DNA of 15,761 nucleotides from Dehalococcoidia bacterium UBA1152. Its GTDB lineage: Bacteria > Chloroflexota > Dehalococcoidia > Lucifugimonadales > UBA2962. Below the pieces are notes generated by a model. It made no database searches. It was not told the origin of the DNA and worked only from the letters and a program-made list of their open reading frames with translations. Positions 1 through 7,406 of the stretch are shown piece by piece (the stretch's first letter is position 1; each line of letters begins with the position of its first letter). The stretch is from positions 95,286-111,046 of the forward strand of contig DBZU01000072.1 in assembly GCA_002311285.1 (NCBI GenBank). Reading direction: 5' to 3'. The position numbers and the translations under genes are program-made.

Positions 1-39
1 TTTGATGTTGAAGAAGAAAGATTTTGGAAAGAAGATTAA
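1..39 (+). CDS. Possible C-terminal end of an upstream gene (partial)
   Basis: Frame 1 reads FDVEEERFWKED and then TAA at 37-39. The acidic/aromatic, hydrophilic tail looks like the end of a real protein, and the following 280 bp are non-coding, which fits a gene boundary. Twelve residues are too few to name a family. An open stretch this short could also be chance. Confidence 0.35.
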   Translation, partial: FDVEEERFWKED

Positions 40-318
40 ATTTTTTTGCACAAAAAATATATATCTTACCTCTATAATCGCTTAAGAGTATTTCAAGTAC
101 CGTTGACCAAATAATTCATTTTCTAGCTTCAGATAAGGTTTTAGGAGATACTTGCTGTAGATGGCGGAATCTTGACGGGACAACTGATGTGTAATGGTGA
201 ATGATTCCTTCTCTTTTTTTCGATTAATTCACTTTACAAACACAGAATCCTATTAGAAATAATTAAGAATTTTCTTATGTTTTTTGTCTACTGATATCCA
301 GGCCGTTAAAATGACTAG
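40..318. other. Non-coding region upstream of mutS
   Basis: AT-rich 279-bp gap with stop codons in all frames and no recognisable gene. It contains an AT palindrome (42-57), a TTGACC box at 103-108 without a well-spaced -10, and a hairpin followed by a T-tract (166-220). I cannot place a convincing promoter for mutS. TTTACA at 233-238 is a possible -35, but the hexamer 17 bp downstream (GAAATA) is poor. It does not resemble tRNA, RNase P RNA, tmRNA or a riboswitch class I know. Confidence 0.5.
166..220 (+). terminator. Terminator-like hairpin with T-tract
   Basis: GGAATC (166-171) pairs perfectly with GATTCC (203-208) across a 31-nt loop. The pairing is followed by TTCTC and seven T residues (214-220). 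An outer pairing AGGAGA (142-147) with TCTCTT (210-215) is possible but would compete with the T-tract. The element could end the upstream transcript, end a small RNA, or attenuate mutS. The long loop makes it weaker than a classic intrinsic terminator. Confidence 0.3.
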
Positions 319-2889
319 ATGACAACACCAGCAAGGCTTCAATATCTGAAAATAAAAAAACAATATTCACAGGAAATATTATTTTTTAGAATGGGTGATT
401 TTTATGAAACCTTTGATAACGATGCCGAAATCGTATCGAGAGTGTTGGAAATTGCACTGACTTCTAGAGAGTTTGGAAAGTCCAATCGTATTCCAATGGC
501 AGGTATACCGTATCACTCTCTAAATACCTATCTAGGCAGATTAATTAAAGAAGGATATAAGGTGGCATTATGTGAACAGGTTTCGGATGTCACTGAATCG
601 AAGGGTCCAGTTGATAGAGCTGTAGTTCGTGTCGTTACCCCAGGGACAATTATAGAAGACATTATGCTGGAACCTGATGCCAACAGCTATTTGGTAGCAA
701 TAGTATTGGAAGATAAACTTGCAGGCTTATCTTATACCGATATTACCACCGGCCAATTTTTTACCGGTGAATTGCCGATTGATAAATTAGAGTCCGAATT
801 ATCAAGATTGTCGCCTGAAGAAATCTTAATAAATAATAAGAAGGCATTGGATTATGGCGATGCCCATATCAGTGATCTGCCGACAATTTCTCAGAGCCGG
901 GAAAATTCATATAAAGTTTTAATAAAACATTTCAACGTTCATTCTTTAGAATCTTTTGGATGTGAAAACTCTACTCTTGCTATTCAAGCCTCAGCAGGAA
1001 TATTGGAATATTTAAAAGCAAATCAGCCCACAGCTCTGAAAACATTACATACTCTTAAAAACTTTTCATTTGCCACGCACATGGTATTAGATAGACAGAC
1101 TCGCAATAATTTGGAACTTTTTCAAAGTGGCAGATGGGGCGATCAAAAAACTAGCCTGTTTGCCATTTTAAATCATACTTTGACTCCAATGGGAGCAAGA
1201 CTTTTAAGAGAATGGATTAGTCGTCCTTTAGTTGACATCAATGAATTAATTGAACGTCAAAATGCAGTCGAATGGTTTTATATAAATACCCAGTCGCGTG
1301 AAAAAGTTAGGACATTGCTAAAAAGAATTTCTGATATAGAGAGATTAATAAATAAAATTAAATCTGGATCTGCTAACCCCAATGACTTAATAGGCATTAA
1401 GGAAAGCTTGTCGACAGTTCCCAGGATCAAGGACGTATTAATGGACTCCAGTGAACCCGATATAAATACAATGGCAGAACAATTAGTTAATCATGATGAT
1501 GTAGTTCAATTGATTGAAACAGCTATTCTCGATCAACCTAGTCAAATTGTAGGAGAAGGCAAAGTAGTAAAAGCAGGATACTCAAGCGAATTAGACACGG
1601 TTAGGGACGACGCGGGAACGGCTATGAAATATATCTCACGATTGGAAACAGAGGAAAGGGAGCGTACTGGAATCAAATCACTTAAAGTAGGTTATAACAA
1701 AGTATTTGGATATTACATCGAGATTAGCAACAGCAATATATCGTTAGCCCCTTCAAACTACATCAGACGTCAAACACTTGCCGGGTCTGAGAGATTTATA
1801 ACACCTGAAATGAAAGAATATGAATCTAAAGTTCTGTCAGCCAAAGATAAGATCAGTGAATTGGAAAAGAATGTTTATAAGAAAATATGTATTGAACTAG
1901 CTAATTCCTATGAACCTGTTCTAAAAACCGCTTTGATTGTGGCTTACACCGATGTGGTTCGTTCATTGGCTGAGATTGCTGTAAGAAACGATTACATTAA
2001 ACCAAATCTAAGTAACGACACCTCAATCATCGTTAAAGAAGGCAGGCATCCAACAGTAGAAAAATTGGTGCCATATGGGGAATTTGTCCCTAATGATGTA
2101 TATGTTTCTACAGATGATGAACAACTGATTGTACTTACAGGGCCCAATATGGCAGGAAAGTCAACTTTTATACGTCAAGTTGCTCTAATTGTGTTAATGT
2201 CTCAAATAGGCAGTTTTGTGCCTGCACGTGAAGCACATATTGGATTAGTTGATCGAATATTTACTCGCGTAGGCTTAAACGATGACATAGCTTTAGGTCA
2301 ATCAACTTTTATGGTTGAAATGGTTGAAACAGCATCTATTCTTAATCAAGCTACGGACAAATCTTTAATCATACTGGATGAAGTTGGTCGAGGAACATCG
2401 ACATATGATGGATTGGCTATTGCACAAGCTACTGTCGAATATATACATAATAATCCTAATTTAAAATGCAGAACTTTGTTTGCTACTCATTATCATGAGT
2501 TAGTTAATTTATCTGAATTTTTTCCAAGAATAAAAAATTACAACGTGTTAGTTTCGGAAAACGAAGATGAAGTAGTGTTTCTACACAATATTGTTCCAGG
2601 TGGAGCTACTCGTAGTTATGGAATACATGTGGCGAGACTAGCTGGTTTACCTAAAGAAGTTATAACTCGTGCTTGGGAAATACTGAGGGGGCTGGAATCA
2701 GATGGCAGTATAAAAGAATCGAAAAACAAAAATGTTTACTACAGTCAATTATCATTCAGATTTTCAGAAACTCAGCTACTTGAGGATATAAATAGTTTAA
2801 ATGTTGAGAACATGACCCCATTAGAAGCAATTGCCAAATTATACGATCTGAAAAAAATTGCTGATCGAAATTATGAGGATAATCAATAA
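319..2889 (+). CDS. mutS: DNA mismatch repair ATPase MutS
   Basis: Recognises base mismatches and small loops as a dimer and, on ATP binding, becomes a sliding clamp that recruits MutL. The 856 residues match the family's usual length and domain order. The N-terminal mismatch-reading motif is F28-Y29-E30 in GDFYETF. The ATPase has Walker A GPNMAGKS (608-615), Walker B LDEVGRGTS (686 onward, D687/E688) and the FATHYHEL switch (721-728). Near the C-terminus QLSF (810-813) looks like a beta-clamp binding motif, as in Bacillus QLSFF, and is followed by the MTPLEA tail helix. The start is fixed because the preceding in-frame codon is TAG (316-318) and the N-terminus aligns with the family. There is no Shine-Dalgarno sequence. 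A three-codon ORF (311-322) overlaps the start as ATGA. MutL is not in the window. Confidence 0.97.
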   Translation: MTTPARLQYLKIKKQYSQEILFFRMGDFYETFDNDAEIVSRVLEIALTSREFGKSNRIPMAGIPYHSLNTYLGRLIKEGYKVALCEQVSDVTESKGPVDRAVVRVVTPGTIIEDIMLEPDANSYLVAIVLEDKLAGLSYTDITTGQFFTGELPIDKLESELSRLSPEEILINNKKALDYGDAHISDLPTISQSRENSYKVLIKHFNVHSLESFGCENSTLAIQASAGILEYLKANQPTALKTLHTLKNFSFATHMVLDRQTRNNLELFQSGRWGDQKTSLFAILNHTLTPMGARLLREWISRPLVDINELIERQNAVEWFYINTQSREKVRTLLKRISDIERLINKIKSGSANPNDLIGIKESLSTVPRIKDVLMDSSEPDINTMAEQLVNHDDVVQLIETAILDQPSQIVGEGKVVKAGYSSELDTVRDDAGTAMKYISRLETEERERTGIKSLKVGYNKVFGYYIEISNSNISLAPSNYIRRQTLAGSERFITPEMKEYESKVLSAKDKISELEKNVYKKICIELANSYEPVLKTALIVAYTDVVRSLAEIAVRNDYIKPNLSNDTSIIVKEGRHPTVEKLVPYGEFVPNDVYVSTDDEQLIVLTGPNMAGKSTFIRQVALIVLMSQIGSFVPAREAHIGLVDRIFTRVGLNDDIALGQSTFMVEMVETASILNQATDKSLIILDEVGRGTSTYDGLAIAQATVEYIHNNPNLKCRTLFATHYHELVNLSEFFPRIKNYNVLVSENEDEVVFLHNIVPGGATRSYGIHVARLAGLPKEVITRAWEILRGLESDGSIKESKNKNVYYSQLSFRFSETQLLEDINSLNVENMTPLEAIAKLYDLKKIADRNYEDNQ

Positions 2890-2942
2890 AACCACTAAAT
2901 TCTGTATTTACTTAACTACTTGAAATGAAATAAAACTACAGT

Positions 2943-2947
2943 AGGAG
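2943..2947 (+). promoter_or_regulatory. Ribosome binding site of the DUF1445 gene
   Basis: AGGAG lies 9 nt before ATG 2957. This supports that start, unlike mutS, which has no such site. Confidence 0.7.
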
Positions 2948-2956
2948 TTCAGTTTA

Positions 2957-3751
2957 ATGGATATAAAAATGTTACCAACAGACCCAAAAGAAATCCGACA
3001 TATGATTAGGAACGGAAAGGTCGACAAGTCTACAGCTGGAATGGCCCCTGGCTATGTTCAAGCAAACTTGGTCATTGTCCATAAAGATCTGGCTTTTGAT
3101 TTTTTACTTTTTTGTAATCGAAATCCTAAACCATGTCCAGTCTTGGAAGTTACAGAGCCGGGATCTTACGAACCAGTGACTATGGCGGCTGGCTCAGACC
3201 TGAGATACGACATACCAAGATATCGTGTTTATAGAAACGGAGAATTAGAGGCCGAAGTGCCTGACATAGCAGAATATTGGACAGATAACATGGTTGCTTT
3301 TCTTACCGGTTGTAGTTTCGGGTTTGAATCGGCATTACTACGAGCGGGTATATCGCTGAGACATATTGACTGCGATACTACTGTTCCTATGTTTATTACA
3401 AATATTTCTACCAACCCGGCCGGATCTTTCTCTGGCCCGATGGTTGTCTCAATGAGGCCGATTAGAAAAGACCAGGTAATAAGAGCGGTTCAGGTAACAT
3501 CTCGATTTCCGTCTGTTCATGGTGCTCCGATTCAGATTGGAAATCCTCAGGAAATTGGAATTAAAGATGTCAGCAAACCTGATCTAGGAGAACCGATTGA
3601 GATAAAAAATGATGAAGTGCCAGTATTTTGGGCTTGTGGAGTTACGCCTCAAGTTGTAGCTATGAAATCCAAGCCTGAATTAATGATTACACACGCACCA
3701 GGTTACATGTTTATAACCGATGCTGTTGATGAAGAATATTCAGTTTTTTGA
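2957..3751 (+). CDS. D-glutamate cyclase family protein, DUF1445/YcsI type (PF07286)
   Basis: A 264-residue soluble protein of the family also called putative hydro-lyase or YcsI. Family signatures are visible in order: APGYVQANLVI (30-40), CPVLEV (60-65), the YDIPRYRVYRNG strand (84-95), FLTGCSFGFE (115-124), NPAGSFSGPMVVSMRP (153-168), WACGVTPQ (225-232) and HAPGYMFITD (246-255). The length matches stand-alone bacterial members. In animals this domain is fused to DUF4392 in the mitochondrial enzyme DGLUCY, which turns D-glutamate into 5-oxo-D-proline. Here the DUF4392 partner is the next gene, 29 bp downstream on the same strand. Family membership is secure. D-glutamate cyclase activity is inferred, since many bacterial members are uncharacterised and hydro-lyase is only an automatic name. 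No 5-oxoprolinase genes (pxpABC) are present nearby. Confidence 0.9.
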   Translation: MDIKMLPTDPKEIRHMIRNGKVDKSTAGMAPGYVQANLVIVHKDLAFDFLLFCNRNPKPCPVLEVTEPGSYEPVTMAAGSDLRYDIPRYRVYRNGELEAEVPDIAEYWTDNMVAFLTGCSFGFESALLRAGISLRHIDCDTTVPMFITNISTNPAGSFSGPMVVSMRPIRKDQVIRAVQVTSRFPSVHGAPIQIGNPQEIGIKDVSKPDLGEPIEIKNDEVPVFWACGVTPQVVAMKSKPELMITHAPGYMFITDAVDEEYSVF

Positions 3752-3768
3752 TTAGAATCGCAAAATCA

Positions 3769-3773
3769 TGAGG
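3769..3773 (+). promoter_or_regulatory. Ribosome binding site of the DUF4392 gene
   Basis: TGAGG ends 7 nt before ATG 3781, inside the 29-bp gap after the DUF1445 gene. The short gap and own binding site fit co-transcription with independent initiation. Confidence 0.5.
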
Positions 3774-3780
3774 TTTAGTT

Positions 3781-4638
3781 ATGGAAACAATTGAAGACAT
3801 TATTTTAGATCATGATAGACGTGGGATGTCACTATTAAGACAACATTTACCTTCAGATTTTTGTGGCAGAGCAGCAGATATTTTGGCCAATAATTCAGGA
3901 ACCGTATTTATCGTAACTGGATTTTATATTCTTGCTGCTGAGGCTACAGAAACTGATGGACCTCCTGGTGCAGTGGTAATTGGAGAAGCTTTATCTAAAT
4001 TAGGCTACAAAGTCATTTATGTCTCAGACATATACACAACGCCTTTGATTACAGCTGTAGTTAAAGATAATGCCAAGATTATAGATTTTCCTATAACTTC
4101 AAATACAAAAAGCCAGGGTTTTGCTGAGAGGTTACTTGATAAATACGAACCTTCTGTCATTGTAGCAATAGAACGATGCGGATTTACTGATGAAAAGAAA
4201 TTCAGGAATATGCACGGCGATGATATTACAGCATATAACGCAAAAACAGATTATCTATTTGTGGATCAAGTAAACACCATTGGAATTGGTGATGGTGGAA
4301 ATGAAATAGGAATGGGAAACTGCGATCAAATCATAGCAGATGATCCGAAAATATTAATAAAAAAACCGTGCATTACTACTGTGGATGAACTGATTATTGC
4401 CAGCACTTCCAATTGGGGAGGATATGGATTAGTTGCAGGATTATCTGAGAAAACAAACCGTAACCTTCTTTCATCCATTGAAAGGGAAATAGAAATTCTT
4501 GATGGATTTGTTAAAGCTGGAGCCGTGGATGGAATGTCAAGACAGCGTGTAAGTAAAGTCGATGGATTCTCTAAAGAAGAAAATAGCGCTATAGTACAGC
4601 GGCTTCATGATTATATTGACAAACTAAGTACAACATAA
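3781..4638 (+). CDS. D-glutamate cyclase-like C-terminal domain protein, DUF4392 (PF14336)
   Basis: A 285-residue soluble protein matching the C-terminal half of animal DGLUCY. Recognisable blocks are a Rossmann-like N-terminal strand TVFIVTGFYI (41-50), the TDGPPGA turn (58-64) followed by IGEALSKLGYKV, an ERCG block (131-134), the glycine-rich signature GIGDGGNEIGMGN (168-180) and SNWGGYGL (210-217). These glycine-rich and acidic blocks probably form the active site, although I know of no residue-level proof. It sits 29 bp after the DUF1445 gene, so the pair reconstructs the animal enzyme as two polypeptides. The expected role is D-glutamate turnover to 5-oxo-D-proline, possibly salvage of cell-wall-derived D-amino acids. 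That is inference from the family. The gene ends 38 bp from the convergent rpsT. Confidence 0.88.
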   Translation: METIEDIILDHDRRGMSLLRQHLPSDFCGRAADILANNSGTVFIVTGFYILAAEATETDGPPGAVVIGEALSKLGYKVIYVSDIYTTPLITAVVKDNAKIIDFPITSNTKSQGFAERLLDKYEPSVIVAIERCGFTDEKKFRNMHGDDITAYNAKTDYLFVDQVNTIGIGDGGNEIGMGNCDQIIADDPKILIKKPCITTVDELIIASTSNWGGYGLVAGLSEKTNRNLLSSIEREIEILDGFVKAGAVDGMSRQRVSKVDGFSKEENSAIVQRLHDYIDKLSTT

Positions 4639-4676
4639 AATAAACGAAGTGTTTGGACTTGTAAGTCACGCTATAA

Positions 4677-4937
4677 TTATTGATCTTTCTTAGCTGAAGC
4701 TAATTGACTCATTATTCGCGACTTGTGCCGAGAAGCATTTGACTTATGTATCGCTCCCTTCTTCGCAGCCTTGTCTAAAGCTGAAACAGCATTTTGTACT
4801 AAGTCATGTGCATTATCAAGCTCATTATTTGATATGGCAGCTCTGGCAGCAGTAATCAAATTCCTTGACTTTGTTCGCAGGGGCACATTACGTATGTTTC
4901 TACGTACAGAAACACGGTGTGATTTTTTACTTGGCAT
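4677..4937 (-). CDS. rpsT: 30S ribosomal protein S20
   Basis: An 86-residue, very basic, helix-rich protein that binds 16S rRNA early in 30S assembly. It opens with MPSKKSHRVSVRRNIRN and continues with the conserved TKSRNLITAARAAI helix. The C-terminal half has KAAKKGAIHKSNASRHKSRI, the typical S20 RNA-binding helix. The length is normal for the family. A good Shine-Dalgarno sequence (CCGGAG, minus strand) precedes the start by 9 nt. The gene begins only 20 bp after the rel stop on the same strand, so it is probably co-transcribed with rel, which is not the usual monocistronic arrangement. No clear terminator is visible in the 38 bp before the convergent DUF4392 gene. Confidence 0.96.
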   Translation of the reverse strand: MPSKKSHRVSVRRNIRNVPLRTKSRNLITAARAAISNNELDNAHDLVQNAVSALDKAAKKGAIHKSNASRHKSRIMSQLASAKKDQ

Positions 4938-4946
4938 TAATAAATA

Positions 4947-4952
4947 CTCCGG
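4947..4952 (-). promoter_or_regulatory. Ribosome binding site of rpsT
   Basis: The minus strand reads CCGGAG, 9 nt before ATG 4937. It lies entirely within the 20-bp gap after the rel stop codon (4958-4960), so ribosomes finishing rel stop next to it. Coupled translation is possible. Confidence 0.65.
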
Positions 4953-4957
4953 AATTA

Positions 4958-7249
4958 TTATTTGTTAGAGATGACTGTTTGATCAGGTGATCTGATGATA
5001 TTTGTTACACCTTTTACACCTTCCAGCCTAGAGAACACTTTATTTAGTTCATCTATACCTCGTGTGTATAAGGTCATAGTAATGATACTACGATCAGCTA
5101 CTTCGCGTGTTTCGCAATTAGCAATGTTAACACGCTGTTCAGACACAAGTGCAGTGATGTCCTTAAGAAGTCCGACCCTGTCATATGCATCAATTTGTAT
5201 GTTGACGGGATATAGAGTTTGGGCTTGCCCCCAATCTACTTTTATGAGCCTCTCACTAACACTCTCATTCTTAATGTTCGGACAATCTTTACGGTGCACA
5301 GTCACGCCTCTACTACGAGTGATATATCCAGATATCTGGTCACCTCTGATAGGACTGCAACAATGTGCCATTCTTGTTAAGAGATCTCCCACCCCTATTA
5401 CGTCAATTCCGCTGGCAGGACCTACGGATTTAATTGACTTGAGTGATTGCTGTTGAGCCGTAGGTGTGGTTAATTTAGATGCTATTTGAGATACGGTTAA
5501 GGAACCTGTGCCGATAGAATGATATAACTCATCACTTGACTCTGCACCCATAATTTCAGATATTTCGTCTAGGCTTAAATCGGTAGTTAATCGTCGTACC
5601 TGCTTGCTGTATAAATCTTTCCCGCGTTGGATATTAATTTTTTGTTCTTGTCTATTAAACCACTGTCTGATTTTTTGACGAGCTGAATTTGTCTTTATAT
5701 ATCCCAGGTTACTGTTTAGCCAATCTAGACTTGGTCCACGTATTGTTTTGCTTGTAACAATCTCGACACTGTCGGCATTTTTCAGTTCATACTGCAATGA
5801 GACCAATTTCCCATTTACATGAGCTCCAACACATCGGTGTCCTATGTCAGTATGGATTAGATAAGCGAAGTCTATAGGAGTTGAACCAGCAGGCAGTTCC
5901 TTCAAATCTCCTTTAGGAGTATACACATAGACTTGATTATCAAAAATGTCAGTTTTAAATGATTCAATAAACTCTTCAGCTCCACTTACATCTCTTTGCC
6001 AATCCAACAGTTGTCGCAACCAAATCATTTTTTTTTCGAACTGAACATCAGCATCTTTACCTTCTTTGTATAACCAGTGAGCCGCAACACCGTATTCTGC
6101 TAATTCATGCATTTCTGAAGTTCTTATTTGTACTTCAACAGGAAAAGCGTCTTTGCACAATACGGCAGTATGAATTGATTGGTATAAATTATCTTTAGGA
6201 TTGGCAATGTAGTCATCAAATTGATTGCGTAGTGGTCGCCACAGAGAGTGAACTGCTCCTAAAGCTGCATAACAATCAGTTACACTATCGACATTAATTC
6301 GTAGTGCAAATAGATCATATATGTCACCAATAGTCATGTTTTGATCTTCATTTTTTTGTATCTTTTTGTAGATTGAATAAATATGCTTTGGCCTACCTGT
6401 CACAACGGCCTTAATTCCTGCATCTTCCAAAGCCTTTGTAAGTTTAGAACGAATTTCTTCTATGTATTCTTCTCGGGCAACCCGTTTGGAACGAAGCATC
6501 TTCGATATATTTTTATAACCAACCGGGTTTAAATGTTGAAAAGAAAGATCTTCTAGTCGCCATTTAATTTCCCATATTCCAAGTCTATGAGCTAAAGGAG
6601 CATAAATATCCAATGTTTCTTGAGCTATAGAAATCCTACGGGCTTTTGGCACCGACTTTAATGTACGCATATTATGTAATCGGTCAGCAAGCTTGATCAA
6701 AACAACTCGGATGTCTTCTGCCATAGACATCAGCATCTTTCTTAGATTTTCTACTCTTGCTCGTTCCTTTTCAGAAAAAACGTCAGTTTCGCGATTTAGA
6801 TCCGAATCGTTAATATCAGGTGATGCTTCATCGTTTAACACATCAGCGGCAGTTGAAAAATCAGGTAAAAATAATGAGTTTTTTTCTGTTAGAGATTCAT
6901 TTTTGGTTAACTTAGTTACACCATGAACTAACTTTGCCACTTCAGCTCCAAACCTATTTTCTAAGTCGGAATAAGAAACATCGCAATCCTCCATAACATC
7001 ATGAAGTAGTGCCGCTGCTAGTGCTTTTGGATCAAGCTTAAGCTCAGCCAAATAAATCGCAGTTTGAAGAGGATGCTCTATAAAGGGTTCCCCAGATAAC
7101 CGAGTTTGGCCACTGTGTGCCTGCTTGGCAAATTCGTACGCATCTGAAACTAGTTCCAATTGCTCTGCTGGAATATATTTGCCTGCTTTTTTTAATAGAG
7201 CTTCCATGCTAATTAGGTATTTTACTCTTATTTGACCGTAATTATTCAT
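4958..7249 (-). CDS. rel: Bifunctional (p)ppGpp synthetase/hydrolase, RelA/SpoT family
   Basis: Long RSH enzyme (763 aa from ATG 7249) that makes and degrades the alarmone (p)ppGpp in response to starvation. Domains in order, numbered from that ATG: HD hydrolase with H59, H83-D84, E87-D88 and D189/N193 (KLADRLHN) all present; synthetase with GRPKHIYSIYKK (285-296), NLYQSIHT (around Y356) and EVQIRT; TGS domain from VYVYTPKGD (440); a zinc-finger-like region with H629-C630-C631; and an ACT domain from about 680. Oddities are an acidic insertion of about 35 residues in the HD domain and QFDD (343-346) where bifunctional enzymes usually carry RxKD. The start is uncertain: an in-frame TTG at 7252 adds one residue, while ATG 7207 gives 749 aa beginning MEALLKKAGKYIP, which aligns best with SpoT-type N-termini. 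No start has a good Shine-Dalgarno sequence. rpsT follows directly. Confidence 0.95.
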   Translation of the reverse strand: MNNYGQIRVKYLISMEALLKKAGKYIPAEQLELVSDAYEFAKQAHSGQTRLSGEPFIEHPLQTAIYLAELKLDPKALAAALLHDVMEDCDVSYSDLENRFGAEVAKLVHGVTKLTKNESLTEKNSLFLPDFSTAADVLNDEASPDINDSDLNRETDVFSEKERARVENLRKMLMSMAEDIRVVLIKLADRLHNMRTLKSVPKARRISIAQETLDIYAPLAHRLGIWEIKWRLEDLSFQHLNPVGYKNISKMLRSKRVAREEYIEEIRSKLTKALEDAGIKAVVTGRPKHIYSIYKKIQKNEDQNMTIGDIYDLFALRINVDSVTDCYAALGAVHSLWRPLRNQFDDYIANPKDNLYQSIHTAVLCKDAFPVEVQIRTSEMHELAEYGVAAHWLYKEGKDADVQFEKKMIWLRQLLDWQRDVSGAEEFIESFKTDIFDNQVYVYTPKGDLKELPAGSTPIDFAYLIHTDIGHRCVGAHVNGKLVSLQYELKNADSVEIVTSKTIRGPSLDWLNSNLGYIKTNSARQKIRQWFNRQEQKINIQRGKDLYSKQVRRLTTDLSLDEISEIMGAESSDELYHSIGTGSLTVSQIASKLTTPTAQQQSLKSIKSVGPASGIDVIGVGDLLTRMAHCCSPIRGDQISGYITRSRGVTVHRKDCPNIKNESVSERLIKVDWGQAQTLYPVNIQIDAYDRVGLLKDITALVSEQRVNIANCETREVADRSIITMTLYTRGIDELNKVFSRLEGVKGVTNIIRSPDQTVISNK

Positions 7250-7278
7250 CAATCAGAGTAAATTGTGGTTCTAAGAAT

Positions 7279-7284
7279 AGTATA
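7279..7284 (-). promoter_or_regulatory. Candidate -10 element for rel
   Basis: The minus strand reads TATACT, 30 nt upstream of ATG 7249 and 72 nt upstream of ATG 7207. The -35 position (about 7302-7307) reads AAAGAT, a poor match, so this is only a suggestion. The surrounding DNA is very AT-rich and chance matches are likely. Confidence 0.25.
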
Positions 7285-7315
7285 TTTAACCATATATTAA
7301 TATCTTTTTTACTCT

Positions 7316-7343
7316 TTGAACTCACATCGTATTGGGCGATAAT
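7316..7343 (+). promoter_or_regulatory. Candidate sigma-70 type promoter for hisS-prfA-prmC
   Basis: TTGAAC (7316-7321) is followed after 16 bp by GATAAT (7338-7343). Each hexamer matches the consensus at five of six positions or close to it. Transcription would start near 7350, leaving a leader of about 57 nt before hisS ATG 7407. It lies in the region between the divergent rel and hisS genes. Confidence 0.45.
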
Positions 7344-7406
7344 CCAAGTAATTGATATTAACGTTTAAATAAAAATTTAACTTGAATCTTCAAAGAATTA
7401 ATCACA

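Noticed and set aside
42..57. Palindrome TTTTTTG-CA-CAAAAAA after the first stop codon
   Set aside because: The stem is almost only A-T pairs with no GC core, so it is unlikely to act as a terminator. Such palindromes are expected by chance in this AT-rich gap.
3229..3414. 61-codon minus-strand frame inside the DUF1445 gene
   Set aside because: Opposite-strand shadow of a well-conserved gene, with no ribosome site and no recognisable protein.
4650..4665. Small inverted repeat GACT-TGTA-AGTC between the DUF4392 gene and rpsT as a bidirectional terminator
   Set aside because: It has only four base pairs and no T-tract on either side, too weak to call.
4723..4968. 81-codon plus-strand frame opposite rpsT
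   Set aside because: It lies antisense to a clear S20 gene with its own Shine-Dalgarno sequence, and the translation is cysteine-rich and resembles no family.
7250..7252. TTG at 7252 as the start of rel
   Set aside because: An ATG follows immediately at 7249 and family homology starts only near ATG 7207, so there is no reason to prefer the TTG.
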